Shown here: piece after piece, positions 35,578-44,743 of the stretch
How positions within the stretch are numbered: the first letter of the stretch is position 1
Layout of the letters: every line of letters begins with the position of its first letter
Source: Lachnospiraceae oral taxon 107 str. F0167
GTDB taxonomy: Bacteria > Bacillota > Clostridia > Lachnospirales > Lachnospiraceae
Direction of reading: 5' to 3'
DNA length: 64,000 bases
Assembly: GCA_000209465.1 (NCBI GenBank)
Contig: GL890590.1
Location: forward strand, 5,853-69,852
Notes under the pieces: model-generated
What the model was told of the DNA's origin: nothing
Database searches by the model: none
The model's input: only the letters and a program-made list of their open reading frames with translations
Made by a program: the position numbers and the translations under genes

Positions 35578-37861
35578 TATGGATAAAAATATGTTTTTGT
35601 CAAAGAAAAAAATGAAGCTATGGGCAAGCATATTGCATCTGATAGCATTTGTTTTTTTTGTCACAGGTATTTCAATTATTTTTTGCAATGAAAATTTCAA
35701 TAAGGGACTTTTGTGGATGAATGCGGAGAATTATGAAGATTCGCCTTTATTTATGTCACAAGTGGATTCGGATATTTCATTGCTTTTTTCGTATGCAAAT
35801 TTAAAAGATATTTTTGAAACGGATGGGAAATTTGATATAAATAAGGATATCTTCGGATTGAATATGGGACCGAGTAATGATGTGGATTTTACAGTCGGCT
35901 CCATCATAGAATATGCCAAAAGACATGGATACTATATTGATGAACATTTTCAATTAAGTATTACGGATCAAAAGCTTGTGGATCAGATAGAAGATACATC
36001 CTATTTTGTAAATTACAGAACATATGCGGACAGCTCGGGTATAGTGGAACCCGGAGACGGGTATATAAGTATGAAGACTGCCATAACTGAAAGTCTGGGT
36101 TTACTTGCAATATATTATAATGCCTATGAGAGATTTGTTTTGGCACCGTCAAATTTCAGATATAGACTGGAATATGGCGAGGAAGTGTATACAAATGACA
36201 GATCTCTAAATATAAAAAGTGTATATGAATATGGAAAATATGTTATAACATCTTCTCAGGGAATGGTGGTGGATACAAATCTTAGAACTGTACCGAAAGA
36301 GTTGTCTTATTATGCGGAAAAACTTACGGATAAGCTTTCAAAGCCTTATAAAATATATATTGCAATAAATACAGTATATACAGCTACAGATATATATGCA
36401 GTGGGAAATGTGAACTATTTAAGTCAGAGAAGACTGTATGTGATAGGGCTGGTATCCGTAACCATAGGTATGACAGTGATGGCGCTAAGCCTTGCATATC
36501 TTGTTATCTTCAGCGGACACAGTGACGGCGGAAGTGATATAAAACTTAATAATCTCTTTGATATAATACCTTTTGAGGTGAAAATTTTACTGCTTATTTT
36601 TGCCACAGTTATTTCTTTTACAGCCAATAATTTTATAGGTCAAAGAGTGGTGCATATATATATAGAAAAAAAACATTGGAATTTTGCAGACCAAATGTTA
36701 AATTATGCATCCATATATCTGATATCACTGCCCATAGCATTCTCTATATTAAGAGAGTATAAGGCGGGACTTCTGTGGAAAAATTCTTATACCAAGGTTA
36801 TTAAAGAAAGCTTTTCACTTCATATGTTTAGAAGAAGCTTTAAGAAAAAACTCGGTTCCAATTTCCTGATACTGATTTTGGTGGATTTTGTAGCCATGAC
36901 GTTTTTCCTGCTCACAACGATAAATGAGAAAAGTCTTTTGGGAAGATTGATTATATTTATCTGTTTTATATTATTTTTAATTATAAATTTCATTGTATTT
37001 AACAAAGTATATAAGACTGCCATTGCATTTGATCAGATTGCCGAGGCGATAAAGGAGATAGCAAACGGGGATACAAGATACAGACTGAAAGAGGATGAGT
37101 TTAGCGGAAGAGAGGCAAGTGTAGTAAAGGATCTGAATAATATCAGTAAGGGATTTCAGGGCGCTATAAACGATCAGGTAAAGAGTGAAAGGCTGAAAGC
37201 CGATTTGATCACAAATGTTTCTCATGATATAAAAACACCTCTTACCTCAATTATAAATTATGTGGATCTTATAAAGAGGGAAAAGCCGGAAAATGCGAAG
37301 ATACAGGAGTATTTGGATATCTTATCCTTAAAATCCCAGCATTTAAAAAATCTGACTGAGGATCTGGTGGAAGCAAGTAAGGTTTCAAGCGGCAATATCT
37401 CGGTGGATTTAAGGGATATTGATTTGGTGGAGATGATAAATCAGACCAATGGAGAATTTGAAGAAAAATTTAGTGAAAAGGGCTTGAGCATTATATCAAA
37501 TGCCCCCTCAAACGGAGTGAAGATAAGGGCGGACGGCAGACATCTGTGGAGAGTGTTGGAGAATTTATATAATAATGCCTTCAAATATGCGGCAAAAAAT
37601 TCCAGAGTCTATATTGATATACTGGCTGATGGGAAAACCGCCACATTTATTATAAAAAATATTTCCGAAAATCCTTTGAATATGAGACCGGAGGAACTTA
37701 CCGAAAGATTTGTAAGAGGTGATGTATCAAGAACTACAGAAGGCAGCGGATTGGGGCTTTCTATAGCAAAGTCATTGACCATGCTGCAGGGTGGAAAGTT
37801 TGATATAATTATTGACGGTGATCTTTTTAAGGTTCAAATAAAATTTGAAAAAGTGGAATAG
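35561..37861 (+). CDS. Sensor histidine kinase with large extracellular domain
   Basis: A 766-residue membrane kinase, probable TTG start within the regulator's last codons. One membrane segment near residues 23-41 is followed by a ~245-residue extracellular region, then about five more segments between residues ~285 and 485 (for example IGLVSVTIGMTVMALSLAY and FLILILVDFVAMTFFLL). A HAMP-like linker precedes the phospho-accepting histidine in NVSHDIKTPLTSIINYV, then the ATPase motifs NNAFKYAAK and GSGLGLSIAKSL. The extended multi-pass input region is unusual for VanS-like kinases and suggests sensing of a cell-envelope signal. No target gene adjoins it. Confidence 0.9.
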   Translation: MKNKTDMDKNMFLSKKKMKLWASILHLIAFVFFVTGISIIFCNENFNKGLLWMNAENYEDSPLFMSQVDSDISLLFSYANLKDIFETDGKFDINKDIFGLNMGPSNDVDFTVGSIIEYAKRHGYYIDEHFQLSITDQKLVDQIEDTSYFVNYRTYADSSGIVEPGDGYISMKTAITESLGLLAIYYNAYERFVLAPSNFRYRLEYGEEVYTNDRSLNIKSVYEYGKYVITSSQGMVVDTNLRTVPKELSYYAEKLTDKLSKPYKIYIAINTVYTATDIYAVGNVNYLSQRRLYVIGLVSVTIGMTVMALSLAYLVIFSGHSDGGSDIKLNNLFDIIPFEVKILLLIFATVISFTANNFIGQRVVHIYIEKKHWNFADQMLNYASIYLISLPIAFSILREYKAGLLWKNSYTKVIKESFSLHMFRRSFKKKLGSNFLILILVDFVAMTFFLLTTINEKSLLGRLIIFICFILFLIINFIVFNKVYKTAIAFDQIAEAIKEIANGDTRYRLKEDEFSGREASVVKDLNNISKGFQGAINDQVKSERLKADLITNVSHDIKTPLTSIINYVDLIKREKPENAKIQEYLDILSLKSQHLKNLTEDLVEASKVSSGNISVDLRDIDLVEMINQTNGEFEEKFSEKGLSIISNAPSNGVKIRADGRHLWRVLENLYNNAFKYAAKNSRVYIDILADGKTATFIIKNISENPLNMRPEELTERFVRGDVSRTTEGSGLGLSIAKSLTMLQGGKFDIIIDGDLFKVQIKFEKVE

Positions 37862-37867
37862 TTGATT

Positions 37868-37905
37868 ATAAGGTTAAGTTGCATACAATTTAACCTTATA
37901 ATTTT
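37868..37905 (+). terminator. Terminator after the kinase gene
   Basis: ATAAGGTTAA (37868-37877) pairs with TTAACCTTAT (37890-37899), followed by AATTTT. It precedes the ftsH promoter. Confidence 0.65.
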
Positions 37906-37907
37906 GC

Positions 37908-37942
37908 TTGACTGCTAGCACTCGGTATGGTATAGTGCTAGC
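37908..37942 (+). promoter_or_regulatory. ftsH promoter with overlapping CIRCE-like operator
   Basis: TTGACT (37908-37913), 17-base spacer, TATAGT (37931-37936). Across it lies GCTAGCACTC, nine bases, TAGTGCTAGC (37914-37942), matching the HrcA operator CIRCE (TTAGCACTC-N9-GAGTGCTAA) at 7 of 9 bases per arm with the exact spacing. Heat-shock-type repression of ftsH is therefore expected. Confidence 0.8.
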
Positions 37943-38010
37943 AACAGTTGCAAAAGATATTTGTCTACATATTCAGAAATGAATTTAGATATATTGGAAA
38001 AGGAGGCAAT

Positions 38011-39822
38011 ATGGTAGAAGATCCCAAAAACAGAAAGCCCTTTATTTATTATTATATTGTAGTATTTATAATAATGACGGCAATAAATTTTATGGTACTT
38101 CCGTTTATAAGAGAAGGTCAGGTAAAGGAAGTGGGCTATAACACATTTATGTCCATGACCGAGAATAAAGAGATATCAAAAGTTGATATACAGAGTAATC
38201 AAATACTTTTTAAATCAAAGAATGATAATGTGGTGTATAAAACAGGATTGATGGATGATCCCGGGCTTACAGACAGACTGCATAATGCGGGTGTTGAGTT
38301 TTCAAGCGAGATAGTAAGAAAAGATACTCCGTTTATGTCGGCAATTATAAGCTGGATTATCCCGCTTGGAATATTTTATTTTTTATGGAACAGAATTTCA
38401 AAGAGAATGTTTGATAAAAACAGTGCAAACTCATTGATGTTTGGAAATATGGGCAAATCGGGAGCAAAGGTTTATGTAAAATCATCAGAGGGTATAAAAT
38501 TTGATGATGTGGCAGGTGAAGACGAGGCAAAGGAGAATCTTACGGAAATAGTGGATTATCTGCATAATCCCAATAAATATAAGGATATCGGAGCTTCAAT
38601 GCCAAAGGGAATACTTCTTGTAGGCCCTCCGGGAACAGGTAAGACCATGCTTGCAAAGGCGGTTGCAGGTGAGGCGAATGTACCATTCTTTTCAATGTCG
38701 GGTTCCGAGTTTGTTGAGATGTTTGTAGGTATGGGAGCTTCCAAGGTAAGAGATTTATTTAAGCAGGCAAAGGAGAAAGCCCCATGCATAGTATTTATTG
38801 ATGAGATAGACGCTATAGGTAAAAAAAGAGACGGTCATATAGGCGGAAATGACGAGAGAGAACAGACTCTAAATCAGCTTTTGACTGAGATGGACGGCTT
38901 TGAGGGAAATTCAGGAGTTATAATACTTGCGGCGACAAACAGACCTGATGCACTTGATCCCGCACTTACGAGACCGGGAAGATTTGACAGGCGTGTACCT
39001 GTGGAACTTCCTGATTTAAAGGGAAGAGAAGAAATACTCAAGGTACATGCAAAGAAAATAAAGCTGGCAGATGATGTGGATTTTAAAATCATTGCAAGGA
39101 TGGCATCGGGTGCTTCCGGTGCGGAACTTGCAAATATTATAAATGAAGCGGCACTGAGGGCGGTCAGGGATAACAGAAAGTTTGTTATTCAATCCGATTT
39201 GGAAGAGAGTATAGAGGTGGTAATTGCAGGATATCAAAAGAAGAATTCTATTTTAACTGATGCCGAAAAGTGGAGAGTATCCTATCATGAGGTGGGGCAT
39301 GCACTGGTTGCGGCAAAACAGACAAATTCCGCACCGGTTACCAAGATAACTATTATACCAAGAACCTCAGGTGCACTTGGATATACTATGCAGGTGGATG
39401 AGGGCAATCATTATCTGATGACAAAATCGGAACTTGAAAATAAAATAGCCACACTCACAGGTGGAAGAGCTGCGGAGGAAGTAGTATTCGGTGATGTTTC
39501 CACGGGAGCATCAAATGATATCGAACAGGCTACCAAGCTTGCAAGAGCTATGATTACAAGATACGGAATGAGTAAAGACTTTGATATGGTCGCACTTGAG
39601 ACTGTTACAAACAGGTATCTTGGGGGAGATACCTCACTGGCAGCCTCGGCGGAAACTGCGGCTATAATAGATAGGCAGGTAGTGGCATTAGTAAAGGGAC
39701 AGCATGAGAAAGCTGCTCAGATACTTATGGAGAACAGAGAAAAGCTTGAGGAAATATCCCGTTTCCTGTATGAGAAGGAAACTATCACAGGTGATGAGTT
39801 TATGGAGATATTAAACAGATAA
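38011..39822 (+). CDS. ftsH: ATP-dependent zinc metalloprotease FtsH
   Basis: A 603-residue membrane-bound AAA protease. Two N-terminal membrane segments flank a ~70-residue extracellular part. The AAA domain has Walker A GPPGTGKT, Walker [12 protein letters not shown] and the second region of homology [20 protein letters not shown]. The zinc site is HEVGH (first His about residue 426). ATG 38011 follows AAAGGAGG; the frame opens 21 codons earlier without a ribosome site. It degrades misfolded membrane proteins and some regulators. A CIRCE-like site upstream is notable. Confidence 0.94.
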   Translation: MVEDPKNRKPFIYYYIVVFIIMTAINFMVLPFIREGQVKEVGYNTFMSMTENKEISKVDIQSNQILFKSKNDNVVYKTGLMDDPGLTDRLHNAGVEFSSEIVRKDTPFMSAIISWIIPLGIFYFLWNRISKRMFDKNSANSLMFGNMGKSGAKVYVKSSEGIKFDDVAGEDEAKENLTEIVDYLHNPNKYKDIGASMPKGILLVGPPGTGKTMLAKAVAGEANVPFFSMSGSEFVEMFVGMGASKVRDLFKQAKEKAPCIVFIDEIDAIGKKRDGHIGGNDEREQTLNQLLTEMDGFEGNSGVIILAATNRPDALDPALTRPGRFDRRVPVELPDLKGREEILKVHAKKIKLADDVDFKIIARMASGASGAELANIINEAALRAVRDNRKFVIQSDLEESIEVVIAGYQKKNSILTDAEKWRVSYHEVGHALVAAKQTNSAPVTKITIIPRTSGALGYTMQVDEGNHYLMTKSELENKIATLTGGRAAEEVVFGDVSTGASNDIEQATKLARAMITRYGMSKDFDMVALETVTNRYLGGDTSLAASAETAAIIDRQVVALVKGQHEKAAQILMENREKLEEISRFLYEKETITGDEFMEILNR

Positions 39823-39902
39823 TATAAATTAAGATGGGAAGCAATGAAAACGGTTTTATAAAAGATTGCTTTGCATTATATAATTATTATTTTTGAATTA
39901 AG

Positions 39903-39938
39903 AAAGAGGTATGGCAACAGTCATATCTCTTTTTTGAT
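39903..39938 (+). terminator. Terminator after ftsH
   Basis: AAAGAGGTATG pairs with CATATCTCTTT (one G-U pair) and runs into TTTTTT. Confidence 0.75.
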
Positions 39939-39999
39939 TTTATAAAGAAAATACATCATAAAAATCCACATTAATTTTAAAATTGCAGCTTATTTTTAG

Positions 40000-40040
40000 T
40001 TTACATTTTTCTATAACAGCGTTATAATAACGGTGTTATA
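40000..40040 (+). promoter_or_regulatory. tetR promoter embedded in a 29-bp operator
   Basis: TTTACA (40000-40005), 17-base spacer, exact TATAAT (40023-40028). A palindrome from 40012 to 40040 begins TATAACAGCGTTAT and ends ATAACGGTGTTATA; only one pair and the central base fail to match. It covers the -10 box, so binding of the TetR protein would block transcription of the regulator-exporter operon. Confidence 0.8.
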
Positions 40041-40056
40041 AGAAATGGAGAGACTT

Positions 40057-40686
40057 ATGAAAGATACGGATATTGAATTAAAAATACTTGAAATTGCAAA
40101 AAAAGAGTTTATGGAGCAAGGATATATGAATGCTTCCATGAGAGTTATTGCTGAAAAATCAGGATGTACTACGGGAATGCTTTATAGCAGATTTGCCGAT
40201 AAGAATAAGATTTTCAGTATTCTGGTAAAAGAGGGGGCGGATAAACTTCTGTACGGTTTTAAGAATAAGCTTGATATGTTCGGAAAATCATCCCCTAAAG
40301 AACAGATATCCTCCATGCACAGCTTTTCGGAGCAGGGAATGGAGGAAATAATGGACATAATATATGAATACTTTGACAGCTTTAAGCTGATAGTATGCTA
40401 TGGATTCGGTTCAAGTTATGAGCATTATGTAGACAATCTTGTGGATATGGAGGTGGAAAGCAGCATTAAATTTATGGATGTGCTTAGGGAAGAGGGCTAT
40501 ATTGTCCGGAATATAAGAGTGGATTTGTGTCATATGCTGGCAAGCTCTTTATTAAACGGAATCTTTGAGACCGTTGCACATGATTTTGACAAGAATGATG
40601 CCATAGAATATGTAAACAGTCTGCAGGATTTTTATGCAGCCGGCTGGGACAGATTACTTGGATTAAAATATGATGAGGAGAATTGA
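40057..40686 (+). CDS. TetR-family transcriptional regulator
   Basis: A 209-residue repressor. The N-terminal helix-turn-helix reads ILEIAKKEFMEQGYMNASMRVIAEKSGCTTGMLYSRFADKNKIF in two parts; the remainder is the helical ligand domain. ATG 40057 is preferred, with GGAGAG directly upstream; ATG 40045 lies too far. It is followed with 2 bases between stop and next start by the two exporter genes, and its operator is upstream, so it probably represses the whole operon until an exported compound binds. Confidence 0.9.
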   Translation: MKDTDIELKILEIAKKEFMEQGYMNASMRVIAEKSGCTTGMLYSRFADKNKIFSILVKEGADKLLYGFKNKLDMFGKSSPKEQISSMHSFSEQGMEEIMDIIYEYFDSFKLIVCYGFGSSYEHYVDNLVDMEVESSIKFMDVLREEGYIVRNIRVDLCHMLASSLLNGIFETVAHDFDKNDAIEYVNSLQDFYAAGWDRLLGLKYDEEN

Positions 40687-40688
40687 GT

Positions 40689-42425
40689 ATGAAGAAAAGA
40701 TATGATTTTACATGGTTAAAAAATATCATTAAACAAAAAAGGGGATGGTATATTATATCTGTAAGTGCGGCAATACTTGGAGTATTTTTTGCGATGGCAC
40801 CTTATTTTATAATAGGCAATATAATGGTAAATCTCTTGGAGGGAGTAAAGGATTATTCCATATATCTTAATTTATGCCTGGTTATAATGATTGCCTGGCT
40901 TTTTAGAATATTATTTCATAATATATCAACATTTATTTCGCATAAAATAACTTTTGAAATGCTTGCCGATATAAGAAAAAATCTCTGTGAAAAACTTTAT
41001 AAACTTCCCTTGGGCTATGTAAAGGATATTCCTTCAGGCTCGCTAAAAAATATCATAGTTGAAAGAGTTGACAGCATGGAAATTACCCTCGCACATATGA
41101 TACCTGAGCTTACAGCCAATATTTTAGGACCTGTATGTATAGTGATTTATTTGTTTTTCCTGGATTGGAGAATGGCATTGGCATCCCTTATAACTGTTCC
41201 CGTGGGTATAATTGCCTATATGGGAATGTTTAAAAATATGGATGAAAGATATAATAATACTATAGTAAAAACAAAGGTGCTAAATGATACCGCAGTGGAA
41301 TATATCAACGGTATCGAGGTAATAAAGGTATTTGGAAAAGCGCAGAGTTCCTACGATAAATTTGTGCTGGCTGCCAAGGAGGGAGCTGATTGCTTTATAG
41401 AATGGATGAGGGAATGTATCCGGTATTCGGCTACGGCAATGTCTTTGCTGCCTGCAACATTGGTAGGAATTTTGCCGATAGGAGTATATCTTTATAATAA
41501 GGGAAGTCTTTTAGGTTCGGTATTTGTACTTATTATCATACTGTCTTTTGGAATTGTAGCACCGCTTATTACATGTTCGGCTTTTGCCGAGGATCTTGCC
41601 AAGGTAGGCACTATTATGTCTGAAATCAGCAGTGTGATGGAAGAAAAAGATATGGAAAGGCCTAAAAATTTCGAACGCAAGTTAGTGAATGCTAATGTAG
41701 AGCTTAGGGCTGTTCGCTTCGGCTATCATAAAAAAGAAGTTTTGCATGGTATCGATATGAAAATAGATGACGGAAATGTTGTGGCACTTGTAGGTCCAAG
41801 CGGAAGCGGAAAGTCTACAATAGCAAAGCTTATAGCGGGTCTGTGGGATACCGGAGAGGGAAATATTTTAATAGGTGGAGTAAATACAAAGGAAATACCC
41901 TTAGATGTGCAAAACAAATTTATAGCCTATGTATCACAGGACAATTATTTATTTGATTTGAGTATAAGAGAGAATATAAGGCTTGGAAATCCGAAAGCAA
42001 GTGATAAAGAGGTGGAAGAGATTGCTAAAAAAAGCGGATGTCATGATTTTATAATGAATCTGAGTGACGGATATGAAACTGTTGTAGGAGGTGCCGGAGG
42101 ACATCTATCAGGTGGCGAAAGGCAGAGAATTTCCATAGCAAGGGCGATGTTAAAGGATGCAAAGCTTATAATCCTGGATGAAGCTACCGCATATACCGAT
42201 CCTGAAAATGAGGCATTGATACAATCAGCTGTAGCAAAGTTGTCACAGAATAAAACAATGATAGTGATAGCTCACAGATTAAGTACTATAAAGGATGTGG
42301 ATAAAATATATGTGATAAATGACGGAAAAGTGGAAGCTGCAAATACTCATGATGAATTATTAAAGAGCAGTAAACTTTACAAAGATATGTGGGAAGCACA
42401 TATAGAAGTAAAAGACAGGGCATAG
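40689..42425 (+). CDS. ABC exporter half-transporter A
   Basis: A ~578-residue protein with six membrane segments in the first ~320 residues and a nucleotide-binding domain after that: Walker A GPSGSGKST, signature LSGGERQR, Walker B LIILDEATA and the switch histidine in IAHRLS. The catalytic glutamate is intact. ATG 40689 follows GAGGAGA. It pairs with the next gene to form a heterodimeric exporter under TetR control. The substrate could be a toxic compound, lipid or siderophore-like molecule; YbtP/YbtQ-type transporters have the same arrangement. Confidence 0.9.
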   Translation: MKKRYDFTWLKNIIKQKRGWYIISVSAAILGVFFAMAPYFIIGNIMVNLLEGVKDYSIYLNLCLVIMIAWLFRILFHNISTFISHKITFEMLADIRKNLCEKLYKLPLGYVKDIPSGSLKNIIVERVDSMEITLAHMIPELTANILGPVCIVIYLFFLDWRMALASLITVPVGIIAYMGMFKNMDERYNNTIVKTKVLNDTAVEYINGIEVIKVFGKAQSSYDKFVLAAKEGADCFIEWMRECIRYSATAMSLLPATLVGILPIGVYLYNKGSLLGSVFVLIIILSFGIVAPLITCSAFAEDLAKVGTIMSEISSVMEEKDMERPKNFERKLVNANVELRAVRFGYHKKEVLHGIDMKIDDGNVVALVGPSGSGKSTIAKLIAGLWDTGEGNILIGGVNTKEIPLDVQNKFIAYVSQDNYLFDLSIRENIRLGNPKASDKEVEEIAKKSGCHDFIMNLSDGYETVVGGAGGHLSGGERQRISIARAMLKDAKLIILDEATAYTDPENEALIQSAVAKLSQNKTMIVIAHRLSTIKDVDKIYVINDGKVEAANTHDELLKSSKLYKDMWEAHIEVKDRA

Positions 42426-42434
42426 GAGAAGAGT

Positions 42435-44171
42435 ATGATAGAAGTATTAAAAAAGTTTTTTGATTTTTGCGGAAATGTAAATAAAAAGAAATTTTATATA
42501 TCTATAGTGCTGGGAGTAATGATGGCTTTTCTTGAGGCTTTGCGTATACCTGCAACCTATGTGGTGATAAAGGCGATAGTAAGGGGAAGTGTAAATACAA
42601 ATACCGGCTATATAAGTTTGGGGATTTTACTTATAAGTATAGTTTTTACCATAATAGTAAAAGCAAAAACCACAATGTTGCAGACAGAGGCCGGATATGG
42701 TACCTGTGCAAATAAGCGTATAGAGATTGCGGAACATATGAGATATATTCCTATGGGATATTTTAATGAAAACAGTCTGGGGTATATTACCTCGGTTACT
42801 ACAAATACCATGGAGGCTTTGGCGGATGTTGCGACAAAGGTAGTTATGATGACCACTCAGGGACTTCTTACAACTTTACTTATAATATGTATGATGTTTA
42901 CCTTTGATTATCGTCTTGCTCTTATAGCCGTTACCGGTTTACTTATATTTTTAGCCACAAACAAATATCTGCAGTACAGAGCACTTAGTGTATCTGAAAG
43001 CAAGGACAATGCGGACAGAACTATGGTTTCCTCAGTGTTGGAGTATGTGCAGGGTATGTCTGAGATAAAATCATATTCACTGTATGGAGGAGAAAATAAA
43101 AAATTGACAGAGGCTATAGAAAATGCCTCAAATGTAAACTTTCAAATGGAAAAAAGACTGCTTCCGTTTATGGCATTGCAGACAATTATTACAAAGGCTA
43201 CCGGTGTATGTCTGTTGGCGGTTTCCATATATTTTTATATAAATAACAGCATGAGTCTTGAAGACTGTATTATGATGCTTATATGTGCCTTTATGATGTA
43301 TTCGGCACTTGACAGTGCCGGAAGTTTTTCGGCTCTTATAAGAAGTGTAAATATAGCTATAGAAAAGGCTAATTCCATCTTGAAAATAGATCCTATGGAT
43401 ATAAACGGAGATGATATAGTTCCCAAAAACTATAATATAGATTTGGAAGATGTTGATTTTTCATACGATAAAAGAAAGATTATAAATAATATATCTTTAC
43501 ATATAGAGGAGGGAACCACTACTGCGATAGTAGGACCTAGCGGAAGCGGAAAGACCACATTATGCAGGCTAATGGCAAGATTTTGGGATGTCAACAGCGG
43601 AAGTATAAAGCTTGGAGGCAAGGATGTGCGTGATTACAGCATGGACTATCTGATGAAAAACTTCAGCTTTGTTTTTCAAAGTGTTTATCTGTTTGAGGAC
43701 ACTGTTGCAAATAATATAAGATTTGGAAATCCGGATGCAAGTATGGATGAGGTAATAAAAGTGGCAAAGAAGGCATGCTGCCATGATTTTATAATGAAGC
43801 TTGACAAGGGTTATGATACTGTGATAGGAGAGGGAGGAGCTTCTCTTTCAGGTGGAGAAAAGCAAAGAATTTCAATAGCCAGAGCTATGATGAAATCGGC
43901 ACCTATTATAATACTTGATGAAGCCACCGCAAATGTGGATCCGGAGAATGAGAAGGAGCTTGTGCAGGCTATAGAGGAACTTACCAGAAAAAAGACGGTA
44001 ATTATGATAGCCCACAGATTAAAAACCGTTAGAAATGCGGATAAGATAGTGGTTATAGATGAGGGTAAAATAGTACAGGAAGGAAAGCATGAAGAGCTGA
44101 TGAAGCAGGATGGAATCTACAAAACATTTATAAATGCCAGAGAATTGGCGGTAAGTTGGAAGATAGCTTAG
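42435..44171 (+). CDS. ABC exporter half-transporter B
   Basis: A 578-residue half-transporter of the same build: six membrane segments, then Walker A GPSGSGKTT, signature LSGGEKQR, Walker B IIILDEATANVDPENE and AHRLKT. Both halves of the pair keep the catalytic glutamate, so two active ATP sites are predicted, unlike many heterodimers with one degenerate site. It starts nine bases after half A. Confidence 0.9.
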   Translation: MIEVLKKFFDFCGNVNKKKFYISIVLGVMMAFLEALRIPATYVVIKAIVRGSVNTNTGYISLGILLISIVFTIIVKAKTTMLQTEAGYGTCANKRIEIAEHMRYIPMGYFNENSLGYITSVTTNTMEALADVATKVVMMTTQGLLTTLLIICMMFTFDYRLALIAVTGLLIFLATNKYLQYRALSVSESKDNADRTMVSSVLEYVQGMSEIKSYSLYGGENKKLTEAIENASNVNFQMEKRLLPFMALQTIITKATGVCLLAVSIYFYINNSMSLEDCIMMLICAFMMYSALDSAGSFSALIRSVNIAIEKANSILKIDPMDINGDDIVPKNYNIDLEDVDFSYDKRKIINNISLHIEEGTTTAIVGPSGSGKTTLCRLMARFWDVNSGSIKLGGKDVRDYSMDYLMKNFSFVFQSVYLFEDTVANNIRFGNPDASMDEVIKVAKKACCHDFIMKLDKGYDTVIGEGGASLSGGEKQRISIARAMMKSAPIIILDEATANVDPENEKELVQAIEELTRKKTVIMIAHRLKTVRNADKIVVIDEGKIVQEGKHEELMKQDGIYKTFINARELAVSWKIA

Positions 44172-44180
44172 GAGATATTA

Positions 44181-44210
44181 TATAGGCGGGCAGTGTACTG
44201 TCCGCCTATA
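44181..44210 (+). terminator. Hairpin ending the exporter operon
   Basis: TATAGGCGGGCAG pairs with CTGTCCGCCTATA (one G-U pair) around TGTA. The T-run behind it is short, so strength is uncertain. Confidence 0.65.
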
Positions 44211-44267
44211 TTGATGTGTTTTTGACTGCTTGTCTAATTCCGGTAAAAAAAATATGGACAAGCTATA

Positions 44268-44483
44268 TCAGTTCCATGATATTTCAAGGTTTCGATTATT
44301 GGTAACACAATCTTTTAAATAAAGATTGATTAATGTCTGGTAGGGTATGCCTGTGCTTTCAGACTTTTCTTTAAAGTATATAATTATATTTTCATCAAGA
44401 TTTATAGTTACCTGTTTTTTGACAAGTTTTGTATATGGATTTTTTCTTGGATTTAAGTTTTTAATATCATATTCTTCTCTCAT
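44268..44483 (-). CDS. BrnA-like antitoxin, toxin gene lost
   Basis: A 71-residue protein with the ribbon-helix-helix pattern of BrnA/CopG antitoxins: KKQVTINLDENIIIYFKEKSESTGIPYQTLINLYLKDCV. GGAGGT precedes the ATG. In brnTA operons the toxin gene brnT comes first; here only its last codons remain at 44493-44548. A perfect-consensus promoter lies directly upstream, so the antitoxin is probably still made. It can have no partner encoded here, but might neutralise a BrnT elsewhere or simply repress itself. Confidence 0.78.
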   Translation of the reverse strand: MREEYDIKNLNPRKNPYTKLVKKQVTINLDENIIIYFKEKSESTGIPYQTLINLYLKDCVTNNRNLEISWN

Positions 44484-44492
44484 CTTAACCTC

Positions 44493-44548
44493 CTAAATTC
44501 CTTCTTCATAAATTTTTGATTCTGATTTTGTTGCCTTTCTATAATTGT
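44493..44548 (-). pseudogene. BrnT toxin relic (C-terminal codons only)
   Basis: Read on the minus strand, the bases give NYRKATKSESKIYEEGI then TAG. This matches the conserved C-terminal tail of BrnT ribonuclease toxins (RKATKxExxxYEE). An in-frame TAA lies two codons upstream and nothing of the catalytic core remains. The relic lies between the promoter and brnA. Confidence 0.65.
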
Positions 44549-44577
44549 ATTATAATTATTTAATAATTACATGTCAA
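44549..44577 (-). promoter_or_regulatory. Perfect-consensus promoter with spacer palindrome (brnA)
   Basis: On the minus strand TTGACA (44577-44572), 17-base spacer, TATAAT (44554-44549). The spacer is almost entirely TAATTATTTAATAATTA (44553-44569), a palindrome with 8-bp arms that probably binds the antitoxin for autoregulation. Confidence 0.75.
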
Positions 44578-44663
44578 TATATAAGAGTGAACAGTATCTT
44601 ATTATTTAACACATAAGTGCATATTAAAATCTATTATGAAGCGGTTCAGTAACACTCATCCTG

Positions 44664-44692
44664 TTTACATAATCCCCAAACTTTAATATAAT
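44664..44692 (+). promoter_or_regulatory. prfB promoter
   Basis: TTTACA (44664-44669), 17-base spacer, TATAAT (44687-44692). Confidence 0.7.
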
Positions 44693-44743
44693 GTCGTTGA
44701 TATTCATTTGGATATTTAGAATAATATGAAAGTGGGTGAGCAA

